Assembly: GCF_029525555.1 (NCBI RefSeq)
Contig: NZ_JAPDHZ010000002.1
Span: 1,711,868 to 1,775,867 of the forward strand
DNA: 64,000 nt
Reading direction: 5' to 3'
DNA from: Cohnella ginsengisoli
Lineage (GTDB): Bacteria > Bacillota > Bacilli > Paenibacillales > Paenibacillaceae
Both the position numbers and the translations under genes were made by a program. This document shows, one piece after another, positions 55,920-64,000 of the stretch. Positions within the stretch are counted from its first letter, which is position 1. Each line of letters begins with the position of its first letter. Under the pieces are notes generated by a model that was given only the letters and a program-made list of their open reading frames with translations, had not been told where the DNA came from and ran no database searches.

Positions 55920-57728
55920 CTATCCTTCGCGTTTGACCGGCAGCACGATGCTAGCGACCGTACCGCCGCCCTCGCGCGGCCGGTAAAACAAGCCGTATTC
56001 GGCGCCGAACTGCAGGCGAATGCGCTGTTGGACGTTGCGGATGCCGTAACCGGTGCCGGCGCTCCCCTCATCGCCTTCGAGCAGGCGGCCGATCGCTTCG
56101 TAGTCGGTCTCCTTGTAGCCGTTGTCCTCGACGCGGATCTCGACGCTGCTCTCTATGCCGTCCGCGGACAGCCTGGCTCTAATCGCGATCTCCCCGTCCT
56201 CGCCCATATGGCGCACGCCATGAAGAATCGCGTTCTCGATCAACGGCTGAATGACGATTTTCGGAATTAGGTTGACGAGCGTCCGCTCCTCGATATCCCA
56301 GGTTACGGAAAAGCCGTATTCGTAGCGTTTCTGCTGCAGGCTCGTATACGCCTTCGCATGCGCCAGCTCCTCTTCGAGCGTAATCAGGTCGCGCCCGCGG
56401 CTCAGTCCGATCCGCATCAGTTGGGCCAACTCCTTGATCATCTCGCCCGACTCGGATTGCCCCCTCGAGCGTGCTTTTCCAGTAAATGCTCTCGAGCGTA
56501 TTGTACAGCAGGTGCGGATTGATCTGCTGGTAGAGCAGCTGCAGCTGCGCCTCCTTCTGCTTGATCTCCATCAGGTAGCGGTCCTCGATCAGCGTATTGA
56601 GCCGCCCCGCCATCCCGTACACCGAGTGCATGAGCACCCCCACCTCGTCGTTGCGGTCGATCGCCGCCTGCTCGGGCACCTTTTTCCCGGCACGTACGAT
56701 CGCGTGAATACGGCAAGCCGCTGAAGCGGGGTCAGAAGAGAACGCCAGAAGTACGCCATGACGACGATGCAAAAGACGAAATAAACGATCGAGATCAGCT
56801 GGATGACGAACTTCAGCTCGTTCTGCTGCTGGAGCAGCGAGCGGGTCGGAATCTTGTAAATGAGCTTCTGCTGGGTGAGATATTGATAGCTCTGAACGTA
56901 AATATAGCCGTCCGTAATCACGTTGGACTGCCCTTCGACGTCATCCCCCGTACGCAGCTCCGCCGGAAGCGCGAGCCGATCCCCGATCGGTCCGATCGAA
57001 GAGGCCAGCACTCTGTCTTCGTAATCGGTTAGATAAATCTCGCCCTTGTCGGGCAGCGAGACCGTCCGCATCGATTCGACCAGCTTGCGGTTGATGTTCG
57101 TGGCGACAAGCACGCCGACGACTTGATTGCCCTGGCTCGTACTGTACACGGCTCGCACGTATGCGAGCGTATCCGGCCTGGAGGATGAGCCCAGATCCTT
57201 CATGATGCGAAGATAGCCCTTGCCCCGCTTGCTCAAAATCTCGTCGATCCATTCGGGCTTCTGCCGATCGTTATAAAAGTAAACGCCGCCTACCGCCTTG
57301 AATTTCGAAGAAGGCGTCGGCGCGAACTCGTACCGGTTGTTCGGATCGTACGCGTATAAGTAATAATAGACGGCCTCGCCGCCGTTCATCCCCATCGAAT
57401 AGGAGGAGAGCAGCTTGTCGGCGTCGGCGTACTGCCGTACCCGGTCTGCGGTATCATCGCTCATCGGGTTCAGCGACTGGATCAGCGTGTGCTGGATCAG
57501 CGTCGTCATGACGCGGCTGACCGTGTCCATGTCGCGGTTCATGAGCGCAAGGTTCTGCTTGTTCAGCTCCGCGTACGCGCTCGTCACATGCTGCTTGAGA
57601 ATGTCCTCGGCTCTCGCGTTGGCATACCAGTTCAGCGCGAATACGGGGCTGACCAGCAGCAGGAACAGCAGGATCAGCTGCTGCTTGACCTTCATTCTCG
57701 TGAGCGGATTCGTCAGATGAAGCTTCAA
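55920..57728 (-). CDS. Sensor histidine kinase, YesM-like (two compensating frameshifts)
   Basis: The corrected product has 602 residues. A membrane helix (about 17-35), a large extracellular sensor (about 40-300), a second helix (about 305-325), HAMP, the His_kinase box YQQINPHLLYNTLESIYW and HATPase motifs VEDNG and GTGYGIRNV are present. The frame breaks at T5 56681-56685, where one base seems to be missing, and at C5 56460-56464, where one is extra. The start is TTG 57728, with GGGAGGG 6 nt before it. A regulator motif lies about 100 bp upstream, suggesting autoregulation. Confidence 0.88.
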
Positions 57729-57823
57729 TGCGGGCCCTCCCGTCGTCTGTCGGCTCCTCCAGTATGGCGGATCGGCCTCGTCCCCGTGTATGCGTTTGCG
57801 AAAAATCCGTAGGACGGCGCACG

Positions 57824-57843
57824 ATTTGCGTAATAACGCACAT
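57824..57843. promoter_or_regulatory. Regulator motif upstream of the kinase-regulator operon
   Basis: ATTTGCGTAATAACGCACAT closely matches the perfect copy at 52566-52585. Its right arm CGCACAT is intact. Confidence 0.55.
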
Positions 57844-57980
57844 GAAAGAGGCCTGATGCCATTGTATATGCAGGCTTGGCGGATCGTCTATGCTTGGGGC
57901 TTCGTTGTGGAGGGATCGCAAATCCGCAGAACCGGACCGAGAACCGAGAAGTATGGTTTTGAATTCAGGGATAGCCGCTG

Positions 57981-58018
57981 ATACTAAAAAAGCTAAAAGG
58001 CTGCCTAAGCAGCCTTTT
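57981..58018 (-). terminator. Terminator of the Rpn-like gene
   Basis: AAAAGGCTGC (57995-58004), loop CTAA, GCAGCCTTTT (58009-58018). On the minus strand the stem is followed by T residues. Confidence 0.8.
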
Positions 58019-58052
58019 GAATCATGCTATAACAAACGAATATCCCGCGGAT

Positions 58053-59078
58053 TTATGCTTCTAACTCGTCCGGCGACAAACCTGTCAAGCGCGCAACCTC
58101 CGCTGCATCCATGCCGCCAAGCAGCAGCGTTCTCCCCGTTTCGAGCAACCGGGCATGCATTTGTTCATTTTCCGATTTCAAGTTCTCGGCTTCCGATTTC
58201 AAGTTCTCGGCTTCCGCCTTAAAGTTATCCTTCTCCGCCTTCCATCGCGCCTGCTCGGCCAGCAGAAGCTCCATCTCCGCCTTATAAGCCGCATCGTCCA
58301 TCATCGCTTTGTGCCACATCTCGTACTTGGCCCAAACCTTCGGGTCGCGGCTCATATCCTCCCATCGCCCGAACGCCTCCATCAGCTCCGAATCCCCGCT
58401 CATCGCGATCGCCTCCAGTTTTTCCAGCAGCTTCGTCTGCACTTCCCCGCCTTGCACGGCGCCGAGCAGCAGCAACCAGCGTATTTCCGGCTCGGTCCAA
58501 GGATCCGCTTCGCTTTTCGCGGCCCGTTTAAGCAGCTTCTGTAGCTCGATGACGTGCAGCTCGATCACGTCGGTGAGCGGGAAGTGCTCCTGCCTTTCGT
58601 AGAGACCGAACACGCTATGGTACCGTTCGGTCCGGGGCAGCACGTCCACGTTCGAAATAAGAATGGATATCGTGCGGCGCAGATCCGAATAAGGCCTTCC
58701 TTTTTCCATTTGCTTGGCATAGATGCGGCTCCAATAATAGAGCTGCCGCTTGGCCAAATGAGGATTGCCCGTTACTTGAATCTCGACGTGGGCTAGATCA
58801 CCGCTGCCTGTCCGTGCCAGCAGATCCAGTACTGCCTTCTTGTCCCCTTCGTGCTCACGCTCAAGATCCGTGTTCAAGATGCTCGCCGAGGTAATTTTCG
58901 TCTCCGCGTTCACTCCCAGCAGCGCATTTAAGAATGCGACCAGCACAGCCTCGCCGTCCGGCTGCCCGAACATGCGCTTGAACGCGAAATCCGCTTTTAG
59001 ATCTACGTAAGTCCTGGGCGAATAAACTTCCTTCTCTTCTTTCAGTATAACGGTTTGCCGCATCTCGTCCATCCCCAT
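58053..59078 (-). CDS. Rpn/PDDEXK_2-family nuclease, transposase-like
   Basis: The 341-residue product fits the Rpn/PDDEXK_2 family (recombination-promoting nuclease, once called transposase_31): N-terminal LKADFAFKRMFG, then DLLARTGSGDLAHVEIQV with the catalytic D...ExQ, and KRQLYYWSRIYAKQ. Its C-terminal part is a coiled coil (about 265-320) with heptads KAEAENLKSEAENLKSE. Rpn proteins act in recA-independent recombination and in phage defence. It stands alone with its own terminator. The exact start is uncertain: ATG 59078 or the next ATGs. Confidence 0.85.
   Translation of the reverse strand: MGMDEMRQTVILKEEKEVYSPRTYVDLKADFAFKRMFGQPDGEAVLVAFLNALLGVNAETKITSASILNTDLEREHEGDKKAVLDLLARTGSGDLAHVEIQVTGNPHLAKRQLYYWSRIYAKQMEKGRPYSDLRRTISILISNVDVLPRTERYHSVFGLYERQEHFPLTDVIELHVIELQKLLKRAAKSEADPWTEPEIRWLLLLGAVQGGEVQTKLLEKLEAIAMSGDSELMEAFGRWEDMSRDPKVWAKYEMWHKAMMDDAAYKAEMELLLAEQARWKAEKDNFKAEAENLKSEAENLKSENEQMHARLLETGRTLLLGGMDAAEVARLTGLSPDELEA
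58171..58233. repeat. 21-bp direct repeats inside the Rpn-like gene
   Basis: Two exact 21-bp copies (58171-58191 and 58192-58212) and a third degenerate one (58213-58233) encode seven-residue coiled-coil heptads. Such repeats can gain or lose units without breaking the frame. Confidence 0.85.
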
Positions 59079-59174
59079 TCCGACTCGGTTCGAACACGCG
59101 GATGCAGAATAGCCTTCTCAAAAAGGAACAGGTGTTCTCGTTTAATTCTATCATTTAATAATTAAAATCGGAAA

Positions 59175-59216
59175 CCAAAAAACACGGAATCCACGCCCCA
59201 AGGCCGCGATTCCGTG
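59175..59216 (-). terminator. Terminator of deoC
   Basis: CACGGAATC (59183-59191) pairs with GATTCCGTG (59208-59216). On the minus strand six T follow. Confidence 0.75.
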
Positions 59217-59258
59217 CTCAATAATCCCGCTCAGCGAAACCACGCCCCCGCCTCGCTC

Positions 59259-59960
59259 TTAATACCCTTCGCCCGTGCCGCCGGTTACGATCGCGATGCT
59301 CGCGCTCGCGCCGATGCGCGTAGCGCCGGCCGCGATCATCGCTCGCGCCGTCTTGGCATCGCGCACGCCGCCGGACGCCTTCACGCCGACATCCGGCCCT
59401 ACGGTACGCCGCATCAAGGCGATGTCGTCCGCCGTCGCGCCGCCCGGACCGAAGCCCGTCGACGTTTTGACGAAGTCAGCGCCGGCCGCCACGCACAGCT
59501 CGCACGCCTTCACCTTTTCCTCGTCGGAGAGCAGGCCCGTCTCCAGAATGACCTTCAGAACGGCCTCGCCCTCGCAAGCTTCGGCCACGCGCGCGATGTC
59601 GCGTTCGACTTCCTCGTAAAGCCCGGACTTCAGCGCGCCGACGTTCAGCACCATGTCGATCTCGGTCGCGCCTGAGGCGATGGCGTCCCGGGCTTCCGCA
59701 GCCTTCGCGAACGTGCTGGTCGCCCCCAGCGGGAAGCCGATTACCGTCGTGATGCCTACGCCGGACCCGTCCAGCAAACCAGCCGCCGTTTTCACCCAAT
59801 AAGGGTTGACGCAGACGGTCGCGAACCGGTACTGCATCGCTTCCTCGCACAGTCGAACGATATCGTCGCGGCTCGTCTCCGGCTTGAGCGCGGTATGGTC
59901 GATATAGGCGGCCAGCGATTCGGGGGATCGGTTCGTCCGGTTTGTCCCGTTGGTCGTCAT
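59259..59960 (-). CDS. deoC: Deoxyribose-phosphate aldolase
   Basis: The 233-residue TIM-barrel aldolase splits deoxyribose 5-phosphate into glyceraldehyde 3-phosphate and acetaldehyde. Key segments are IDHTALKP, the Schiff-base region DFVKTSTGF and [13 protein letters not shown] 59960 follows GGAG and begins with a short Asn/Thr-rich tail. It lies 20 bp after deoR, so the two are cotranscribed. No pyrimidine phosphorylase or nucleoside transporter gene is adjacent. Confidence 0.95.
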   Translation of the reverse strand: MTTNGTNRTNRSPESLAAYIDHTALKPETSRDDIVRLCEEAMQYRFATVCVNPYWVKTAAGLLDGSGVGITTVIGFPLGATSTFAKAAEARDAIASGATEIDMVLNVGALKSGLYEEVERDIARVAEACEGEAVLKVILETGLLSDEEKVKACELCVAAGADFVKTSTGFGPGGATADDIALMRRTVGPDVGVKASGGVRDAKTARAMIAAGATRIGASASIAIVTGGTGEGY

Positions 59961-59980
59961 GTCAGTCCATCTCCTTCGTA

Positions 59981-60931
59981 TTATCTCTCCAACAAGTATT
60001 GGGCCGTATATTGATCCGTAATCAGCACGTTGGCATATTCTCCCCGCAAAGCGCCGTAAATCCCCTCCGCCTTCTTGCGTCCGCCCGCGACCAGCACCGA
60101 TCGCTCCTTGCGCTTCAGATCCTCGAGTTCGATCCCGATCGTCCGCTGGTTCAATTCCTCCGAGCAGAGGTTGCCGTCGCGATCGATATAACGGGAGCAC
60201 AAGTCGCCGGCGCCCCGCTCTTTGATCAGAGCCAAGTCGTTTTCCGTAAAATAGTTCGCCTTGATCAGCACTGAATCGTCGGTCGGCGAGCCTACGGTAA
60301 TCACGGCGATATTCGCCTGCTTGCCCAGCGCCAGGATGCGGCCGATGTGCCGGTCCGCCTCGATCGTGTGCCGCACGATCGCATGGTCGACGATAGCGGG
60401 CAGATGAATGAAGTACGGCACCGTGTGAAAAGCCTTGCCGAACAGCTGGACGATCTCGTAGGCGTAAGTATTCGTTTCCGAATGGCTGACGCCGCCGTTG
60501 AGCTGCACGACCCGCACGTCCTTGAGCTGCCGGTCCCGGAGCCGGCAAGCGACCTCGTAGAGCGTCGTTCCCCAGGTCACGCCGATCGTATCGCCGTCCT
60601 CCAGCGTCTCGTGCAAATACGCGGCCGTCGCTTCGCCGAGATACTTCTTAACGACGTTATCTTCGTATTGGGGCACGGGCACGATGACCGCTTTGCGCAG
60701 CTTGAACTTGCGCTCCAGCCCGACGGCGAGCGAATCGTTGCTCTCGCGCGGATCGACGATCTGAATACGGACGTAACCCTCGTCCTTCGCCTGCTGCAGA
60801 AAGCGGGACACGGTCGGCCGCGAGATCCCGAGCCGCTCGGCAATCTCCTGCTGGCTGTAATTCAGTTCGTAATACATTTTCGCCGTGTCGATCATGCGGG
60901 CCAGCCGGTCTCCGCCTGTCTCTGGGTTCAT
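59981..60931 (-). CDS. deoR: Deoxyribonucleoside regulator DeoR (SorC family)
   Basis: The 316-residue regulator has an N-terminal helix-turn-helix ([25 protein letters not shown], about 22-46) and a SorC-type sugar-phosphate-binding domain (about 60-316), as in Bacillus DeoR. ATG 60931 is preferred because CGGAG stands 8 nt before it. Linked deoC supports deoxyribose 5-phosphate as the inducer. A promoter lies just upstream. Confidence 0.9.
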   Translation of the reverse strand: MNPETGGDRLARMIDTAKMYYELNYSQQEIAERLGISRPTVSRFLQQAKDEGYVRIQIVDPRESNDSLAVGLERKFKLRKAVIVPVPQYEDNVVKKYLGEATAAYLHETLEDGDTIGVTWGTTLYEVACRLRDRQLKDVRVVQLNGGVSHSETNTYAYEIVQLFGKAFHTVPYFIHLPAIVDHAIVRHTIEADRHIGRILALGKQANIAVITVGSPTDDSVLIKANYFTENDLALIKERGAGDLCSRYIDRDGNLCSEELNQRTIGIELEDLKRKERSVLVAGGRKKAEGIYGALRGEYANVLITDQYTAQYLLER

Positions 60932-60961
60932 GCGCAACACTCCGTCCGGGATTTGGAACCA

Positions 60962-60991
60962 TCATAATGCATTCCCGGCCTTCAGTTCAAC
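60962..60991 (-). promoter_or_regulatory. deoR-deoC promoter
   Basis: TTGAAC (60986-60991), an 18-bp spacer and TATGAT (60962-60967) on the minus strand, 30 bp before the deoR start. Confidence 0.6.
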
Positions 60992-61035
60992 CGTTGACGC
61001 CAGGTTTGTCGGCCTCGGCTGGGCCGGAACGCCGC

Positions 61036-61068
61036 AAAAAAAAGACGCGAGCCCCCTACGGAGTCGCA
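61036..61068 (-). terminator. Candidate terminator of the PHP phosphatase gene
   Basis: An imperfect GCGACTCC/GGGGGCTCGC stem in the minus-strand RNA is followed by eight T (A8 at 61036-61043). Confidence 0.5.
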
Positions 61069-61087
61069 TCCTTCGATAACCAACCGA

Positions 61088-61928
61088 TTAGCTCGCGCGG
61101 CCCTTGGAGACCGCCCGCTCGAACCATTCCCAATCCGCGCCGACTTCCTCCGGCTTGTGCGTATCCGAGCCGTAGACCAGCCCGATGCCTTCGGCGATGC
61201 AGCGATCGATGAGCCATTCGGGCACGTACGATTCGCCGCATGTCGGCTTGCGGAAGCCCGCCACGTTCACGTCGAGACCGACGCCGGCGTCCTTCAGCTT
61301 CGGCAGCAGCGCCGCAAGCCGCGTCCGCGCGCGCGCCTCGTCCATCGGCGGCAGCTCGCGATGGAACTTGCGGATCAGGTTGACGTGGCCGATGCGCCTG
61401 CGGATCGACTTCGGCAGCGTCGCCGCCCAAGCGATCGCGCCTTCCACCGCATCGTAATAGGCCTCGACGACGGCGTCCATCGAGCCGTAATGGTCGAGGA
61501 ACGCATCCGCGAAGTCCCCCCGGCGTAAAGTCGATGCAGCGCATGCCGCCCTTGCCCGGCAAATAATGCACGGACACGACGATGTCCTCCAACTCGCCGA
61601 GCCACGGCGCGAGCAGCCGGTCGGAATAGTCCGTCATCCCCGGCAGGTAATCCATCTCGAGGCCGACAGCGACCTCAATGCGGCCCGCGTAACGCGCCTT
61701 GACCGCAGCGGCGTAAGCCATATATTCAGGCAGCTCGCGCTCCGGCATCGCGAGCTCCGCCATCAGCTTCGGATCGTCCACGTACCGGTCCGGCAGCGGC
61801 GGATGCTCGCTCAGCGTATAGCGGTCGAATCCGAGCGCGATCGCGCGATCCAGATACGCGTCCGATTCCGCCGGACTGCCGTGATAACAAAACTTCGTAT
61901 GCGTATGTCCGTCCCACTTCAACGCCAT
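61088..61928 (-). CDS. PHP-domain histidinol-phosphatase-like phosphoesterase (frameshifted)
   Basis: The corrected product has 279 residues. PHP motifs are plain: DGHTHTKFCYHG at the start, SEHPPLP, GLEMDY, SVHYLPG and the C-terminal GSDTHKPEEVG, giving the three-metal site. HisK/HisJ-type PHP enzymes dephosphorylate histidinol phosphate; no other his genes are nearby, so another phosphoester is possible. An extra base in C6 61516-61521 breaks TPGDFADAFLDHYG. It follows the alcohol-dehydrogenase gene by 12 bp in the same direction. Confidence 0.85.
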
Positions 61929-61940
61929 GCCGGCAGCCTC

Positions 61941-63104
61941 CTACAGACTCATCTCGAGAATTCGTTTCACGTCCGCCTTCCCGAGCTTCTTGAAGGAGCC
62001 GATCGGTCCGAACTGCACCGCTTCGTCCGCCATGCGGTCCAGCTGCTCGGCGCCGATGCCCAGCTCCCCGAGCGTAGCCGGCGCGCCGATGCGCGTGAAG
62101 TAGTCGCGGGTCGCCTGGATGCCGGCGAGCGCGAGCTCGTCCGCCGACTTGCCCGAAGGATCGATGCCCCATACCCGCTCGGCGAACTGCGCGAACCGCT
62201 CGGGCTTGGCGTCGTACACGTGCTTCATCCAGTTCGGGAAAATGATCGCGAGACCGGCGCCGTGCGCGATGTCGTAGATGGCGCTGACCTCGTGCTCGAT
62301 GCCGTGGGTCGCCCAATCGGTGACGACGCCGTTCGGCAGCGTGCCGTTCAGCGCGTAAGTGCCGGCCAGCAGCAGGTTGGCGCGCGCCTCGTAGTCTTCG
62401 CCGTTCGCCAGCGCTTTCTCGCCGTTTTCGATGACCGTCAGCAGCACCGACTCCGCGAAGCGCGATTGAAGCGGCACGCCGTCCGTAAGCGTGAAGTACT
62501 GCTCGAACACGTGCGACATGATATCGACGATGCCGTTCACGGTCTGGTCGCGCGGCACCGAATAGGTCAGCTGCGGATCCAGGATCGAAAAGCGGGGATA
62601 GACGAGCTTGCTCCCCAATCCGCGCTTCTGCTTCGTCTCCCAGTTCGAGATGACGGCGTTGCCGTTCATCTCGGAGCCCGTCGCCGCCAGCGTCAGCACC
62701 GTGCCGAGCGGCAGCGCGTCCTCGATCCTGGCTTTGCCGATCGTGAAGTCCCACGGATCGCCCGCGTACTTCGCGCCCGCCGCCACGGCTTTGGCTGCAT
62801 CGATGACGCTGCCGCCGCCGACGGCGAGGATGAATTCGATTCCTTCGGCGCGTACGATGTCGACGCCTTTATGTACCGTGGACAGGCGCGGATTAGGCTC
62901 GACGCCAGGCAGCTCATGCACCGTCGCGCCGATTGCCGCGAGCTCGGACAGCACGCGGTCGTAAAGTCCCGATTTCTTGATGCTGCCGCCGCCGTAGACG
63001 AGCAGAATCTTCTTGCCGAACGGCTCGACCAGCGATCCCAGCTTCGAGACCGTATCCTTGCCGAACACCAGCTTCGTGGGGTTGTACAATTCAAAGTTGT
63101 TCAT
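61941..63104 (-). CDS. Iron-containing alcohol dehydrogenase, YugJ/BdhA-like
   Basis: The 387-residue enzyme has the length of Bacillus YugJ/YugK butanol dehydrogenases. Motifs are [22 protein letters not shown] (cofactor) and the iron-binding [20 protein letters not shown]. It should reduce aldehydes to alcohols with NAD(P)H. The start [10 protein letters not shown] at 63104 is chosen by family fit and the GAGG 11 nt upstream. It may be cotranscribed with the PHP gene. Confidence 0.92.
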   Translation of the reverse strand: MNNFELYNPTKLVFGKDTVSKLGSLVEPFGKKILLVYGGGSIKKSGLYDRVLSELAAIGATVHELPGVEPNPRLSTVHKGVDIVRAEGIEFILAVGGGSVIDAAKAVAAGAKYAGDPWDFTIGKARIEDALPLGTVLTLAATGSEMNGNAVISNWETKQKRGLGSKLVYPRFSILDPQLTYSVPRDQTVNGIVDIMSHVFEQYFTLTDGVPLQSRFAESVLLTVIENGEKALANGEDYEARANLLLAGTYALNGTLPNGVVTDWATHGIEHEVSAIYDIAHGAGLAIIFPNWMKHVYDAKPERFAQFAERVWGIDPSGKSADELALAGIQATRDYFTRIGAPATLGELGIGAEQLDRMADEAVQFGPIGSFKKLGKADVKRILEMSL

Positions 63105-63233
63105 GGAGCGGCAAACCTCCGTCATCGTTGGATTCGGGGCGCGGCTTGAACGCGTCAAGCCGCGCCGACCTCCTTATTATACAGCGCGCGCACGCCGGTA
63201 ATCCAACTTCATAATTTTCAAAGCGATCGTCGC

Positions 63234-63262
63234 TTCAAGCAATCTTAAGCAATCCTTAAACT
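63234..63262 (+). promoter_or_regulatory. Candidate ddl promoter
   Basis: TTCAAG (63234-63239), exactly 17 bp, and TAAACT (63257-63262), about 75 bp before ddl. Confidence 0.45.
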
Positions 63263-63336
63263 TTATTTTCAACCTTTTTAAAAGTTGGCGGTTATCTTGT
63301 AGACATCGAAGCTAATCGCGAACCGGAGGTCATCTG

Positions 63337-64000
63337 ATGAAAACCAAACTGTACGTTTTGTATGGCGGCAAGTCCGTCGAGCACGAGATTTCGCTGAAAA
63401 CGGCCCGCACCGTCCTCGGCGCGGTCGACGAATCCAAGTTCGAGCTGCATCCGATTTATATCGCCAGGGATGGACGCTGGTGCGCGCCGGACACGGAAGG
63501 CCTCCCGGGCGTCGAAGCCGCGGAGCGCCTCGTCGCCGAACCGACGCACGGCAGCGAAGCCGCCTCCATTGGCGACGTCCTGCTCCGCAAGCTGTCGCTG
63601 CCCGGCAAAAAGGTCGTTCTGCCTTTGATTCATGGCTCCTTCGGCGAAGACGGAACGCTGCAGGGCCTGCTGGAAATGCTGAACGTGCCGTACGTCGGCA
63701 ACGGCGTGCTGTCCGCTGCGCTCACGCTGGACAAGGCCATGTCGAAGCAGATGCTGGCGCAGGCAGGCATCCGGCAGGTCGAGCATCTGGTCATCCTGCG
63801 CGGGCAGTGGCTGGCGGACGAGACTCGCTGCCTCTCCGCGCTGGAGGACGGGATCGGTTACCCTTGCTACGTTAAGCCGTCCTCGCTTGGCTCGAGCATC
63901 GGCATCAGCCGCTGCGACGATCGGAGCGAGCTGTTGGCCGGCATTGCGGAGGCATTCCAGTACGATGCCAAACTAGTCGTCGAACGCGAGCTGCCGGGTC
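63337..64000 (+). CDS. ddl: D-alanine--D-alanine ligase, N-terminal part
   Basis: The first 221 residues are present and the gene runs off the right edge. It is an ATP-grasp ligase making D-Ala-D-Ala for peptidoglycan. YVLYGGKSVEHEISLKTA is the N-terminal signature; HGSFGEDGTLQGLLEML and YVKPSSLGSSIGIS follow. ATG 63337 has CCGGAGG upstream. HGSFGEDG replaces the more usual HGPNGEDG, a variant seen in the family. Whether it is the D-Ala or D-Lac type cannot be told, because the C-terminal part is missing. Confidence 0.92.
   Translation, partial: MKTKLYVLYGGKSVEHEISLKTARTVLGAVDESKFELHPIYIARDGRWCAPDTEGLPGVEAAERLVAEPTHGSEAASIGDVLLRKLSLPGKKVVLPLIHGSFGEDGTLQGLLEMLNVPYVGNGVLSAALTLDKAMSKQMLAQAGIRQVEHLVILRGQWLADETRCLSALEDGIGYPCYVKPSSLGSSIGISRCDDRSELLAGIAEAFQYDAKLVVERELPG

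Larger units (their letters stand above)
57729..58052. other. 324-bp intergenic region between the kinase and Rpn-like genes
   Basis: No gene is supported. It holds the regulator motif at 57824-57843, a weaker possible copy at 57794-57813, and the terminator of the Rpn-like gene at 57981-58018. Confidence 0.65.

Noticed and set aside
1..63104. Programmed frameshifting at AAAAAAG-type slippery runs
   Set aside because: The same one-base error also occurs in G and C runs and in unrelated genes, without stimulatory structures. Sequencing error explains all but one site.

Overview
The window looks like a chromosomal segment of a Gram-positive, high-G+C member of the Paenibacillaceae, most like Cohnella or a high-G+C Paenibacillus. 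Supporting signs are consensus Bacillus-type ribosome binding sites and promoters, an AraR of the Bacillus type with its TTGTACGTACAA operators, CcpA-like cre sites, S-layer homology (SLH) domains, and many two-component plus ABC sugar-uptake clusters without their own ATPase. I saw no rRNA, tRNA, prophage, insertion sequence or CRISPR array. All calls come from reading the sequence and from family knowledge; no database search was run.

Left part (1-21.2 kb): a broken LacI-type regulator at the edge, a secreted protein of unknown function, and a DinB-like gene divergent from a LysR regulator with a clear operator between them. A long leftward sugar region follows. It holds a response regulator and histidine kinase, two permeases, a sugar-binding lipoprotein, an FG-GAP-containing glycosidase-like protein and a GH127/DUF1680-like protein, and then araD-araB behind their own AraR/cre-controlled promoter. 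araR lies about 13 kb upstream of araD.

Middle (21.2-35 kb): a HAD phosphatase, an unpaired half-size ChrA, a methionine aminopeptidase, a CatE-like dioxygenase, a metallo-hydrolase/TetR pair with two palindromic operators, and an AraC regulator divergent from a small protein-MFS-SDR operon. After these come an M15 peptidase, a cysteine-rich mini-protein and a large double glycosyltransferase.

Right part (35-64 kb): a 2.25 kaa surface GH87-like alpha-1,3-glucanase with SLH anchors, a zinc metallopeptidase, two proteins carrying copper-amine-oxidase-N stalk domains, and a GH31 glucosidase. A DUF559-like endonuclease/winged-helix gene lies between two oppositely oriented 51-bp repeat arrays. 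A second kinase-regulator-ABC sugar cluster shows a recurrent ATGTGCG...CGCACAT motif. The window ends with an Rpn-like nuclease, deoR-deoC, a PHP phosphatase, an iron alcohol dehydrogenase and the start of ddl.

Two global points. First, about twenty single-base frameshifts, nearly all an extra base in a homopolymer of 4-7, break otherwise excellent genes. I read these as sequencing errors and give reconstructed gene limits. Second, three intergenic arrays share an exact 51-bp period and a common core, and two of them bracket the DUF559-like gene in inverted orientation. This is my best candidate for an undescribed genetic element.
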